A stretch of 64,000 bases of DNA from Actinomadura sp. WMMA1423. GTDB taxonomy: Bacteria > Actinomycetota > Actinomycetes > Streptosporangiales > Streptosporangiaceae. The position numbers and the translations under genes were made by a program. The notes under the pieces were generated by a model that saw only the letters and a list, made by a program, of their open reading frames with translations, made no database searches and was not told the DNA's origin. Shown piece by piece: positions 7,111 to 15,721 of the stretch. The stretch covers positions 5,208,001 through 5,272,000 of the forward strand of contig NZ_CP041244.1 of NCBI RefSeq assembly GCF_006547145.1, in the 5' to 3' direction. Within the stretch, counting starts at the first letter, position 1; the number at the start of each line of letters is the position of its first letter.

Positions 7111-7911
7111 TCAGGCGGTCGACTCGTCGGCGACGTCGAGGCGAACCGTGACGTTCTCGATCGCGGACGTGATCCGCTGGACCAGGGCGTCCGGGTCGAC
7201 CTGCTGACCCCGGTCGGCGGCGAGCTGCGCGACGGCCTTCGACAGCTCGATGACCGTCGCCTGCGTCGCGGCCTGCTCGCGCTGGACGCGCCGCACCCAC
7301 ATGTAGGTCTCACGCAGGTAGGAGTCCGGCCGCCAGGTGGGGTTCTTCGGGTTGAGGGGCTTGCCGTCCGGGCCGGCGGGCGCCTCGATCCCGTCCCACT
7401 GCCAGAGCGCCTTCTCGCTGGGCATGTCGTCCTCCTCGTAGTCGGGGCGGCCGTAGCCGTAGATGCGGTCAGAGTTGCGCGCGACGGTCTTGCGGTACAC
7501 GCCGTCGCCGTTGAAGTAGCGGCCCTCGAGGGAACCGGAGGTGTTGCCGCCGATCGTCGTGATGGAACTCGAGGAGACGGCGACGACGAGCTCGACGTGC
7601 GTGCCGCCGCGCGGGCCGTAGAACACCCAGTCCCCGACGTGCGGGGTGGAGCTCCACCGCTCGTGCGCCTTGAACCACCCGACGGCGACCTCACACCCGG
7701 CCGTGCGCGGGTAGTCGCGGTTGGCCTCGCCCTCCGCCTGGTCGGCCACCCAGCCCTGAAACGAGCAGCACCAGGCGTAGCCGTAGCCGCCATGCGGGTA
7801 GCCGGGGATCGCGCCGAGCCAGTGGTTGTAGGGGGTGTTGTTCGTGCCGGTCTCGCGGGTCCCGAGTTCGCCCTCGGCCGCCTTGATCGCGGCGGCGGCG
7901 GTGTAGCTCAC
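7111..7911 (-). CDS. endolysin with CHAP domain
   Basis: 266 residues from GTG 7911 with a GGAG site upstream. Residues ~5-140 form a CHAP amidase/peptidase: a Cys in YAWCCSFQGW (about residue 48) and a His in GGTHVELVV (about 105) are the likely catalytic pair, and NTPYNHWLG and GDWVFYGP are typical surrounding motifs. It should cleave peptidoglycan peptide bonds at lysis. The C-terminal ~120 residues are not a recognised binding domain and end in a helical, Gln/Ala-rich stretch. It sits between the collagen-like gene and the RNase AS-like gene in the coupled late operon. Confidence 0.8.
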   Translation of the reverse strand: MSYTAAAAIKAAEGELGTRETGTNNTPYNHWLGAIPGYPHGGYGYAWCCSFQGWVADQAEGEANRDYPRTAGCEVAVGWFKAHERWSSTPHVGDWVFYGPRGGTHVELVVAVSSSSITTIGGNTSGSLEGRYFNGDGVYRKTVARNSDRIYGYGRPDYEEDDMPSEKALWQWDGIEAPAGPDGKPLNPKNPTWRPDSYLRETYMWVRRVQREQAATQATVIELSKAVAQLAADRGQQVDPDALVQRITSAIENVTVRLDVADESTA

Positions 7912-7921
7912 ATGCTCTCCT

Positions 7922-8482
7922 TCAGTCCTTGACGCATATCGCAGAGTCGGTCGGGCCGCCCGCCGTGACGACCGGGACCGTCTCCTGGTGGTAGCCCTCC
8001 GGGCACACCGGCCCCGCCGGGCCGGACGGCCCCCGCTCGCCCGGGTCGCCCTTCGGGCCGGCCGGACCCGCGGGCCCCTGCGGTCCCGTCGCACCGGACG
8101 CGCCGTCCTTGCCCGGCTGCCCCGCCGCGCCAGGCGTCCCCGGCTGACCGGACGGCCCGGCCCGCCCGGGCGAACCTGCCGCACCCGCCGACCCTGCCGG
8201 GCCGCGCGAACCCGGCGCACCCGAGGCGCCTGGCGAGCCAGGACGGCCCTCCGCACCCGGCGTGCCCGGTGATCCCGCCGGGCCGGGCGTAGGCGACTTC
8301 AGCGGCACCCCACCCATCTGCCGCACCTGCTGCGCGAGGAGGTCGCGGTCGCGCCGCATCTCCCGGTTGTCGCCCTTCAGGTCGCCGACCGCCGACCACG
8401 TCCACGCGGCCAGCACCAGGAACGCCACACCCACCGCCATCACCCCGAAGTTCCGGCGCACCCACCCCACCCGCTCAGCCAT
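7922..8482 (-). CDS. membrane-anchored collagen-like protein
   Basis: 186 residues from ATG 8482, which overlaps the upstream stop as TGATG. A transmembrane helix near residues 12-30 and a short coiled-coil stretch (NREMRRDRDLLAQQVRQM) precede about 100 residues of Gly-X-Y triplets rich in Pro, Ala and Ser (e.g. GPAGSPGTPGAEGRPGSPG). A non-repetitive tail with two Cys follows. Such repeats form trimeric collagen-like stalks. In phages they usually belong to fibres, but the membrane anchor and the position between holin-like and endolysin genes suggest a lysis or envelope role. Function is inferred only. Confidence 0.75.
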   Translation of the reverse strand: MAERVGWVRRNFGVMAVGVAFLVLAAWTWSAVGDLKGDNREMRRDRDLLAQQVRQMGGVPLKSPTPGPAGSPGTPGAEGRPGSPGASGAPGSRGPAGSAGAAGSPGRAGPSGQPGTPGAAGQPGKDGASGATGPQGPAGPAGPKGDPGERGPSGPAGPVCPEGYHQETVPVVTAGGPTDSAICVKD

Positions 8483-8784
8483 CACTTGCCGCCCTTGAGC
8501 TGGAGGAGGATGCCGACCAGGAACAGCGCGCCGGGGATGACACCCGCGTAGATCGCCTGCCGCCAGTTCGACCCCTGGCCGGTGATCTCCGCCTTGAGAT
8601 CCCGGTCGGCCTCCTTGCGGGCGAGCTTCTCCTCGGCGAGCTGCGCGCGGAGTTCGGCGATGTCCCGCTCGATCTCGGCGCGGTCGCGGGAGTACAGGTC
8701 CATGGGCACGACCCGGTTGCCGAGGTCACGGACGGCGTTCTCGATCTGTGCCAGGCGCCAGGCGATCGTGGACTCATCGGCCAT
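8482..8784 (-). CDS. coiled-coil/membrane protein, holin-associated type
   Basis: 100 residues from ATG 8784 (GTG 8790 is also possible). A long charged heptad region (IENAVRDLGN, RAEIERDIAELRAQLAEEKL, about 10-70) is followed by one C-terminal membrane helix (AIYAGVIPGALFLVGILLQL). This architecture resembles XhlA/hemolysin-type accessory lysis proteins or single-span holins of actinophages. It is coupled to the collagen-like gene. If the two-helix protein at 6334 is the holin, this one may be an antiholin or accessory factor. Confidence 0.6.
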   Translation of the reverse strand: MADESTIAWRLAQIENAVRDLGNRVVPMDLYSRDRAEIERDIAELRAQLAEEKLARKEADRDLKAEITGQGSNWRQAIYAGVIPGALFLVGILLQLKGGK

Positions 8785-8821
8785 CGTCACCCCCGTCCAT
8801 CACCTCTCCGATCCGGCTGCG

Positions 8822-9598
8822 CTACGGCTTGACGATGTAGTTCGCGGTCCCGTTCTCGGGCCCCGTGAAGTACGAGACGGAGTGGTAGCCGACCGCGTAG
8901 CAGGCGGGGGGCTGCCAGGACCGGTAGCACCAGCCGGCGCGGCGGGCCATCTGCACGGCCATCGCCGAGTACGTCGCCGAGATCGTGTAGGCCGCCGCGC
9001 CCGCCGCGCTGGCCTGCTCGGGCTTCACCAGCCATCGCGCGTCCACGAACGCGGCCGGGGCCGAGCTGCGGAGGGACTTCAGCGCGTTGCCCAGGGCGGC
9101 GTGATCGGCGTGGTTGTCGCCCCACCACATCGTGTAGTGCCCCACGGACGGCCAGCCCTCGGCGGCGAAGCGCGTCGCCCACGACTGCATGACGTCCGTC
9201 GCCCAGCTGGTGGAGATGCCGTCCGGCAGGTCCGCCGACGTCGCCGCGGGCGCGTCCGCGCGGCCGAGGTGAACCCGTTCCGCCGGCACTCCGAGCTGCG
9301 CGCACGCCGCCACGAACTCCCGCGTCCGGGCGAGCCCGAAGTCGTCCTCGCTCAGCGGCGCGTACCCCTCGCGCGGCGGGTAGTGGTAGCCGCCCCAGAA
9401 CCCGCTGCTCGCCGTGCCGTTGAGCATCGCGCGGGCTCCGGACAGGGCCCCGTTGCACAGCAGCACCACGTGCACCTCACGGCCCGCGAGGGCGTGGTGC
9501 GCGATGGCCTGCCCCATGAACAGGGTCTCGTCGTCCTGATGGGGCGAATAGAAAACGATCGGTTTGCCGGTCGGGTTCGCCGGAACAGGGTCGCTCAC
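8822..9598 (-). CDS. PIG-L/LmbE-family deacetylase
   Basis: 258 residues from GTG 9598, chosen because GAGGAG lies six bases upstream; a frame open to 9628 lacks this. It carries the family zinc motif PHQDDETLFMG near residue 20 and a second metal-binding DNHADHAALG near 165. PIG-L enzymes remove N-acetyl groups from sugar conjugates (GlcNAc-PI, mycothiol precursors, antibiotic intermediates). In a phage tail/lysis module it may modify cell-surface glycans at adsorption or during release. No signal peptide is evident. It lies between a lectin-like tail gene and the lysis genes. Confidence 0.8.
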   Translation of the reverse strand: MSDPVPANPTGKPIVFYSPHQDDETLFMGQAIAHHALAGREVHVVLLCNGALSGARAMLNGTASSGFWGGYHYPPREGYAPLSEDDFGLARTREFVAACAQLGVPAERVHLGRADAPAATSADLPDGISTSWATDVMQSWATRFAAEGWPSVGHYTMWWGDNHADHAALGNALKSLRSSAPAAFVDARWLVKPEQASAAGAAAYTISATYSAMAVQMARRAGWCYRSWQPPACYAVGYHSVSYFTGPENGTANYIVKP

Positions 9599-9624
9599 TG
9601 GATACTCCTCAAACTGCCGGGGGG

Positions 9625-10086
9625 TCACTTACGGAACGCGAGCCACTCCACTTCGATATTCGTCCACGTGCCGGTGGACCCGTTCGTGCTGAACACGAAG
9701 ATCGTGAAATTGGTCGCGGAGATTTCGGTGATGCGCGCCACCCACATTTCGGTGGCCCCGGCACCTGTCGCGATGTTCACACACATCGACGGCGCCGCCC
9801 CGAACGCGGTCGGGAAGTTCACCACCAGCGAATGCTTGGTCTTGCTGCTGAAGCTCACGAGCTGGATGCCGGACTGCCAGGTCGGGCGCCACGCCGTCCC
9901 GTCGTAGTACCAGAGCTTCCCGGTGTCGCGGGCGACCGCGTGCTGTCCCGTCTCCGGGCTCGTGATACCGGCGATGATCGCCGCGCTGGATGAGAACGCG
10001 GGAATGGTCTGCCGCATCAGATAGCCGTTGACGTCGGCTGCGCCGAGCACCTCACCGACCGCGAAGGTCTTGAATCCCAGACCCAT
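9625..10086 (-). CDS. tail protein with H-type-lectin-like C-terminal domain
   Basis: 153 residues from ATG 10086 with an AGGAGG site. The N-terminus (GFKTFAVGEVLGAADVNGYLMRQ) is a common attachment motif of actinophage minor tail proteins. The C-terminal ~80 residues (VNFPTAFGAAPSMCVNI, FTIFVFST, NIEVEWLAFRK) have the beta-strand and terminal WLA pattern of H-type-lectin-like tail domains. It probably forms a distal fibre tip that touches surface sugars. It is adjacent to the baseplate-type protein upstream. Confidence 0.6.
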   Translation of the reverse strand: MGLGFKTFAVGEVLGAADVNGYLMRQTIPAFSSSAAIIAGITSPETGQHAVARDTGKLWYYDGTAWRPTWQSGIQLVSFSSKTKHSLVVNFPTAFGAAPSMCVNIATGAGATEMWVARITEISATNFTIFVFSTNGSTGTWTNIEVEWLAFRK

Positions 10087-10098
10087 ATCCCATCCTCC

Positions 10099-12291
10099 TT
10101 AGTAGGCCAGCCGGTTACTGCCGAGCTGCCCGAGTAGCACGTCATCGAGCACCAGGAACCGCCCGTACCGGGTCGCGGACTGCAACGTCCATTTCGTTGT
10201 CCACTCCTCGCCGCCGAACTCGTGCACGATCCCGCGGATGAAGCAGTCCATTTCGATGGGGTCGCCGCCGCCGGGCGGCCGCCGGATGACGGTGATCCGG
10301 TCCCCGATCTGCCGGCCGAGGGCCTGCGGCCACAGCTCGGCCGGCTGGACGGCGGGTTCGATGACCAGTTCGGTGAACCGGAGCTCGGGCTCGGCGGAGA
10401 CGCTGACGAGCCACTGCGCGTACGCCGCGGCGTCGGTGTCGGCCATCAGGACCGGCGCGGACGGCGGGGTGAAGGTCCGCTTGTAGAACAGCGCCTGCGA
10501 CGCGCCGTCCGAGGCGACCTGCTCGACCGGCTCGTCCGGCGGGTCGCCCTCGTCGGTGGCGCGGGCGGCGCGGGTCACGCGGACCTCGTTGTAGAACGTC
10601 GCGTCGTCGGTCGCGACGGCGAGGTCCTTGTAGGGGAGTTCGTTTCCGTCGTCGCCGAAGGTGGCCTGGGAGGTGTTGGAGCGTTCGTCTTGCAGCAGGG
10701 CGTTGCGGGCCCGGAACCGGACGCGGCCGCCGCCGTCGACGTACAGCTCGCCGATCTCGGAGTCGGCGACGAGCTGGAGCTCGCCGAGCGCCTCACCCTC
10801 CAGGGCGGTCTGCTGGACGGCGGTGTCGCCGTCGTCGATGATGCGGTCCAGCGGGCCCCATCCGGCCGAGTCGAGGATCCGGTTGATGCGGGCGCCGCTG
10901 CTCTCGCCTTCACCGGCCGGGGGGACCGCGCCGCGGGAGATACCGGCCAGGACCTTGAAGGCGTCGGTGGCGGTGAGGGTGGTGACCGCCTGCCCGGGGT
11001 CCTGGTAGGCGACCAGCCACTGGTCGGCCGTGCCCTGGAACAGCTCGTAGGTGACGTCCGCCCACGTCGCACGGACCCGGACGGCGCGCATCGCGGTGAC
11101 GCGGCTGGTGCCGTTCAGCGGGTCGACGTGCGGACCGTTCAGGTTGGAGGGGTCGAGGTCGCGGTCGCGGTTGGCGAGCGGTACTGACAGGGTCCCGGGG
11201 TCGTAGGTGACGATCGGGGAGTCGACCCGCTGGGACCCGCGGATGACGCTGCCCGTGCCCTCGGTGGCGCGGTCGGCGAGCTCCACCCAGGTCGGGTCCG
11301 AGGCGGTGCCGTCGCCGAGGGTGCCGGTGTTCAGCCGGCCGCGGGTCGGGTCGTCCAGCGTCAGCAGCGTCGACGTGGATGCCCCCGAGGCGAACGCGGC
11401 CTCGATCGACAGGACAGGGAACACCGCCTGCCCGGAGGAGGCGGTGAACACCTCGACCGGCCGGGCCGTCCCGGTGCCGGTGACGCGGCCGACGACGTGC
11501 AGCTGCGTCGTGGTGACCGGCCGGGCGGTGCCGGTCCCGGTGACACGTCCTGCCGTGAGGGTCTTGGCGGCGGTGACGGGCCGCGCGGTCCCGGTGCCGG
11601 TCACCCGCCCGGCGCTGGCGTTGATCGACGTCGGCGCGGGCCGCAGGGACACCGTCCAGACCAGGACGTTCGCGCTCGCGAACGCGTTGGTCGACGTCCA
11701 GTTCGGCGGCGTCACCGTCGCGCCAGCCGAACGGGTGGTGGCCAGCCCGTCGTCGGCGATCGCTCCGACCGTACCGCCGGTGCCGGTGGCCAGAGTGGTG
11801 GAGTCGGCGCGCTCGGTGTACCCGCTGGGGGGCGTCCAGCCGGTGGTGCCGCTGGAGGCGCGCTCGGAGATCGCGGTCACGATCCCGCAGTTGGCGTATC
11901 CGAGCGTCACGCCGGGGCAGGCGTGCGAGGACACCGCCGAGGCCTCGTCGCGGACCTGCCAGGTGTCGATCGGGGAGGTGGTGTGCGCGCCGCGGATGAC
12001 GACCCATTCGGCCGACTGCCGGTTCGCGGCGGACCCGTTGAGGGTGATCGTCCCGGACTCGGCGCCGGTGCAGACCTTGACGTAGAACCCGACCTGCATG
12101 GACCCGGAGTCGCCGACCTGGAGGGACACCTGCGTCGCGCCGCCCGGGGAGGTGTCGGGGGTCGAGGTGTTCTGCATCGTCCACCACAGGAGGAACACGT
12201 CCCCGGCCGCGACTCCCGCGGGCCAGGACGTGCCGGACAGCGACGAGGCGTTAGCCCCGTCGCTGCCTGCGCCGACGATGCTGAAGGCCAT
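10099..12291 (-). CDS. large minor tail/baseplate protein
   Basis: 730 residues; the ATG at 12291 overlaps the upstream stop. Residues 1-215 are a beta-rich fibre-like domain (Ser/Thr/Gly-rich). Residues ~222-285 hold three copies of GRVTGTGTARPV separated by short spacers. The remaining ~440 residues resemble siphovirus minor tail (Gp37-like) proteins downstream of the tape measure, with motifs DPLNGTSRVTAMRAVRVRA and IGDRITVIRRPP and a C-terminal GIVHEFGGEEWTTKW box. Order fits a distal tail/tail-tip protein that may link tail tube to fibre. A separate Dit protein is not identified. Confidence 0.7.
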   Translation of the reverse strand: MAFSIVGAGSDGANASSLSGTSWPAGVAAGDVFLLWWTMQNTSTPDTSPGGATQVSLQVGDSGSMQVGFYVKVCTGAESGTITLNGSAANRQSAEWVVIRGAHTTSPIDTWQVRDEASAVSSHACPGVTLGYANCGIVTAISERASSGTTGWTPPSGYTERADSTTLATGTGGTVGAIADDGLATTRSAGATVTPPNWTSTNAFASANVLVWTVSLRPAPTSINASAGRVTGTGTARPVTAAKTLTAGRVTGTGTARPVTTTQLHVVGRVTGTGTARPVEVFTASSGQAVFPVLSIEAAFASGASTSTLLTLDDPTRGRLNTGTLGDGTASDPTWVELADRATEGTGSVIRGSQRVDSPIVTYDPGTLSVPLANRDRDLDPSNLNGPHVDPLNGTSRVTAMRAVRVRATWADVTYELFQGTADQWLVAYQDPGQAVTTLTATDAFKVLAGISRGAVPPAGEGESSGARINRILDSAGWGPLDRIIDDGDTAVQQTALEGEALGELQLVADSEIGELYVDGGGRVRFRARNALLQDERSNTSQATFGDDGNELPYKDLAVATDDATFYNEVRVTRAARATDEGDPPDEPVEQVASDGASQALFYKRTFTPPSAPVLMADTDAAAYAQWLVSVSAEPELRFTELVIEPAVQPAELWPQALGRQIGDRITVIRRPPGGGDPIEMDCFIRGIVHEFGGEEWTTKWTLQSATRYGRFLVLDDVLLGQLGSNRLAY
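11455..11612 (-). repeat. three 60-bp-spaced repeats encoding GRVTGTGTARPV
   Basis: Three near-identical blocks within the minor tail gene (near 11455-11490, 11515-11550 and 11575-11610) encode GRVTGTGTARPV with 20-residue periodicity. Codon choice is largely conserved, which suggests recent DNA-level duplication, and the blocks form a flexible hinge between the two domains. Confidence 0.7.
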
Positions 12292-12749
12292 CAGGTCGCC
12301 CGGTAGAACCCGCCGGAGGGAAACGCGATGTTCAGCGTCGTGCCATCGGTCGTCACCGAGATGTCGTGTGCGGTGAGGGGGATCAGGTCCGCGTCGGTGC
12401 CGCCCGTGGTGTCCGGGTCGTAGCAGATGAGCAGCTTGCCGAGGGTGTTGTTCGATGCGCCGCCGGCCGTCGCCCAGGACAGGTCATCGGCGTCGACGTC
12501 GACCCGGTCGTTGGTGTCGTCGACCGTGGCGGTCACGCTGGTGAGGGTCTTGCGGGCGTAGTTGGTGAACGTCGCCTCGTCGGTCGTCCCGGCCAGCAGG
12601 ACCGACAGGTTGTCGTAGTCCTTCAGGGCACCGTCCGCCTCCAGCCCAGACGACTTCAGCAGGACCGCGATCAGCGCGTCATTCGCTGCCGGCAAGGCTG
12701 CGTAGTACGCCATGCGGCCCTTGACGATGTTGAACTCGAAGTCGGCCAT
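12291..12749 (-). CDS. phage tail-associated hypothetical protein
   Basis: 152 residues from ATG 12749, overlapping the tape-measure stop (TGATG). Acidic and Asn/Asp/Thr-rich (VDDTNDRVDVDADDLSWATA), it ends in a beta-like SVTTDGTTLNIAFPSGGFYRAT. I recognise the general pattern of small actinophage proteins found between tape measure and baseplate genes, which may be tail-tip subunits, but no enzymatic motif. It is also coupled to the next gene. Confidence 0.6.
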   Translation of the reverse strand: MADFEFNIVKGRMAYYAALPAANDALIAVLLKSSGLEADGALKDYDNLSVLLAGTTDEATFTNYARKTLTSVTATVDDTNDRVDVDADDLSWATAGGASNNTLGKLLICYDPDTTGGTDADLIPLTAHDISVTTDGTTLNIAFPSGGFYRAT

Positions 12750-15721
12750 CAGGCCCGCCCTCCCGCCGCGGCGAGGCGCCCGCCGCGCTTCTTGTACTCG
12801 AACAGGCACTCGTTGATCTCGCGGCCGATCGCGCCCTTGTCGACGGTCGGCGGGACCTTCACGGTCACGTCGATGTGCTGGTGGACCACGACGACCTTCG
12901 ACCCGGCGCGGTGCACCGTCCCGGCCGAGGCCGGGACCATCACCTCGGCCGACTCCTCACCCACCAGGTAGGGGGTCCCGAACCCGACGCGGCCGCCGCG
13001 CTTGCGGCGCCGTCCGGGGTTGCCGAGCATCCCGAGCTGCTCGGCCCTCACCCGCTGCCGGGTCGCCCCGTACATCGCCGCCCTCGCGGCCTGCCCGACC
13101 GCGCCGCCGGTGTAGAACCGCGCGCCGTTGGGCCACCGCCAGGCGTAACCGCGGCCGGACGCGACCTCCTGGACGTGGGACCCGGTGAACGGCGCCTGGA
13201 TGATGTGGCCCGGCTTGTCGCTGGCGATGACGACATGGCCCATGTGCGGGAACCCCAGCGCCCCGGGGCGCCTGGAGGTGGCGTGGGAGTTGGGGAACTG
13301 GCTGTAGGTATCGCCGCCGATGGAGACCTTCGCGCCCTTCCACCACGCGTACTCAGTGAGGCCCGAGCAGTCGAAGCCATAGGTGCCGGCGCCCCGGCCG
13401 ATGCCGTAGGAGGGTCCGCCCTTACCGCCGCCGCCCCAGCTGTAGGGGTAGCCGATCATGGACCGGGCCGCGGCGACGACGCCGTTCGCGCCACCGAACA
13501 TCTTCGCCAGCGTCTTGGCGATCTGGAGGAACAGCTTCGTCATCCCGGCGGGGATCGGCGCGAGGTCCTGGCGGATCGCCCGGACGTTCGGGGTGGTGGC
13601 CGTCAGGCCCATCCCCTGGGACACCCGACCGCCGCCGGAGTAGCCCTTCAGCAGCCCCTTGCGGGCCAGGGCGCGGAGCCGGAGCATCGCGCCGTGCCCA
13701 CCGACGTCATCGACCTCCTCCGGCGTCCACACGTGCTCGTCCACCCTCAGCAGCGCCGGGACCGAGTCGTAGGCGCGCGACGATTCGGGGCCGATGCTGG
13801 GGATCGGGCCGCCCTTGGCCTTGGCCAGGCCGGGGAACCGGCGGGCGGGGTCGTGGGCGTTGACCCACAGCCCCCGCGCGTTGACGGTCATGTTCACGTT
13901 CCGCTTGGCGGTGATCTTGCCGATCTCGTCGTTGACGTCCTTGCGGAACTTCTCCATGGCCTTCGCGGCGCCCTTGAGCTTGCCGCCCAGGCCGGGCACC
14001 CACCCGAAGGCCTTCGCCGCGCCCTTCACCACGTTGGTCGCGAAGTTCAGAAACATCCGGGTCATCGTGGTCGTGGACCGCACGACCGCGTCCTTGATCT
14101 TGTCGATCGCGGGCTTGGCCTTGCCGTAGTACTCCAGCCACGCCTTCCAGCCCTTCTTGATCGACGCCCAGCCGATCTCCAGGACCTTCCACAGCAACCG
14201 GAAACTCTTGATCGAGTAGACGATCCACGTCCCCACGATCTTCAGCGCGATCTTGAACTCGACCGACCACATCTTCAGGAAGAACTTGATCACGAACTCG
14301 TAGATCCGCCGGAAGACCTTGAGGATCTTCTCCCACGGAACGTCGCTCTTGGCGATCTCGCCGTAGATGCGGCGGAGCTGAGCGAACAGATCCTTCAGCG
14401 CCGTCTTGTAGAACTTGGTGATCGCCGGGGCGATCTTCTTGGAGATCCAGTCGCCCATGTCGCGCAGCGCCGGGACGAGCTTGCTGCGCGCCCAGTCCGC
14501 GACCTTCCGCAGTTCGACCCCGAACCGCTGCCAGTCGTTGACGGCCTTGCCCGTCTTCGGGAGCTGGAAGCCCTTGCGGATCTGCCCGCCGAACTTCGCC
14601 AGCCCGTCCAAGGCCTTCGCGGCGACCTGGGTCACCTGCGTCTCGACGGTCCGCTTGAACCCCGTCAGCCGCGCCTTGAACGTGCCGTGCAGCGCCTTCC
14701 CGGCCCGGTCCGTCGCCCCGGTGAACTGGCCCATCTTCTTCGTGGCCTCGGACGGGTCGATCTTCAGCAGCGCCTTGCCCATGTCCTCGCTCTGGGTGCC
14801 GAGGATCTGCTGCGCGAGCGCGTACCGCTTGGTGGGGTCGGTGACCTTGCGGAGCCGGTCGGTGATCTGGTCGAGGGCCTGCCGCGCGACCGGGCCGCCC
14901 TTGCCGAACGCGGCCGCCATCTTGTCCGCGTTCAGGCCGAGCTTCTCCAGCGCGGGCGCCGCGGACATGTCCTGGACGCGGATGTTCAGTTCCTTCATCG
15001 CGTCAGCGACGACATCGGCGTCCCTCGCGCCGCCCTGCAAGCCCTGCTGGATGATGCCCATGGCCTGCGCGCCCGACAGGCCCAAGTCGCGGAACTGAGT
15101 GCTGTACTCGTTGAACGTCTCCAACAAGTCTTCGGCCTTGTTGGCGCCCATCTGCGCGCCGCGCGTCAGGATGTCGAAGGCCTCGCGCGAGTTCTTGGCC
15201 AGGCCGGTCTTCATCATCTGACCGACCGCGACCGTGACCGGCCCGACCTCCTCGCCCATCACCGCGGCCAGGTCCATCGCGCGCTTGCTGGTGGCCTGCA
15301 AATCCGCCGAGCTCGCGGTCCGCATGCCGTCCATGTTCTGGATGACCTTGGTGATGGACTCGCGGACCTCGTCCATGTTCTCGCCGTAGGCCTTGGAGTA
15401 CAGCCGCCCGGCGACCCCGCCGATCCGCTGCGACTCCTTGGCCGTGACGCCCAGTTGCGCCTGGAGCTTCGCGCCGGCCTCTTGGGCGTCCAGGCCCTTG
15501 GCGATGGCCGGGCCGATGAGCGCCGCGGCGCCGGCGACCGCGCCGAGGATCGGGCCGAGCTTCCCGGCGACCGCGCCGAGCTTGCCCATCTTCCCCGAGC
15601 CGGCCTCCACGCCATCGTTCATGTCCTCGATGGCTTCGCCGGTCTCGCGGGTCGTGCGCTGCACGCCCCGGTCCCGGGCGATGAAGTCGAACTGGATTCT
15701 CCTGGTTTCAGTACTCGCCAC
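12749..15721 (-). CDS. tape measure protein with NlpC/P60-type hydrolase domain
   Basis: 990 residues from GTG 15721 with AGGAGG upstream. The N-terminal half has a TP901-type core (IRVQDMSAAPALEKLGLNAD and similar), followed by long amphipathic/basic helices and hydrophobic stretches around residues 480-600. Near residues 740-870 an NlpC/P60-like domain is visible: AARSMIGYPYSWGGGGKG, catalytic Cys in YGFDCSGL (near 783) and His in MGHVVIAS (near 829). The protein sets tail length and probably digests peptidoglycan during DNA entry. By family rule, length predicts a tail of roughly 1.5 Å per residue. Next to the chaperone frameshift gene, as is canonical. Confidence 0.88.
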   Translation of the reverse strand: MASTETRRIQFDFIARDRGVQRTTRETGEAIEDMNDGVEAGSGKMGKLGAVAGKLGPILGAVAGAAALIGPAIAKGLDAQEAGAKLQAQLGVTAKESQRIGGVAGRLYSKAYGENMDEVRESITKVIQNMDGMRTASSADLQATSKRAMDLAAVMGEEVGPVTVAVGQMMKTGLAKNSREAFDILTRGAQMGANKAEDLLETFNEYSTQFRDLGLSGAQAMGIIQQGLQGGARDADVVADAMKELNIRVQDMSAAPALEKLGLNADKMAAAFGKGGPVARQALDQITDRLRKVTDPTKRYALAQQILGTQSEDMGKALLKIDPSEATKKMGQFTGATDRAGKALHGTFKARLTGFKRTVETQVTQVAAKALDGLAKFGGQIRKGFQLPKTGKAVNDWQRFGVELRKVADWARSKLVPALRDMGDWISKKIAPAITKFYKTALKDLFAQLRRIYGEIAKSDVPWEKILKVFRRIYEFVIKFFLKMWSVEFKIALKIVGTWIVYSIKSFRLLWKVLEIGWASIKKGWKAWLEYYGKAKPAIDKIKDAVVRSTTTMTRMFLNFATNVVKGAAKAFGWVPGLGGKLKGAAKAMEKFRKDVNDEIGKITAKRNVNMTVNARGLWVNAHDPARRFPGLAKAKGGPIPSIGPESSRAYDSVPALLRVDEHVWTPEEVDDVGGHGAMLRLRALARKGLLKGYSGGGRVSQGMGLTATTPNVRAIRQDLAPIPAGMTKLFLQIAKTLAKMFGGANGVVAAARSMIGYPYSWGGGGKGGPSYGIGRGAGTYGFDCSGLTEYAWWKGAKVSIGGDTYSQFPNSHATSRRPGALGFPHMGHVVIASDKPGHIIQAPFTGSHVQEVASGRGYAWRWPNGARFYTGGAVGQAARAAMYGATRQRVRAEQLGMLGNPGRRRKRGGRVGFGTPYLVGEESAEVMVPASAGTVHRAGSKVVVVHQHIDVTVKVPPTVDKGAIGREINECLFEYKKRGGRLAAAGGRA

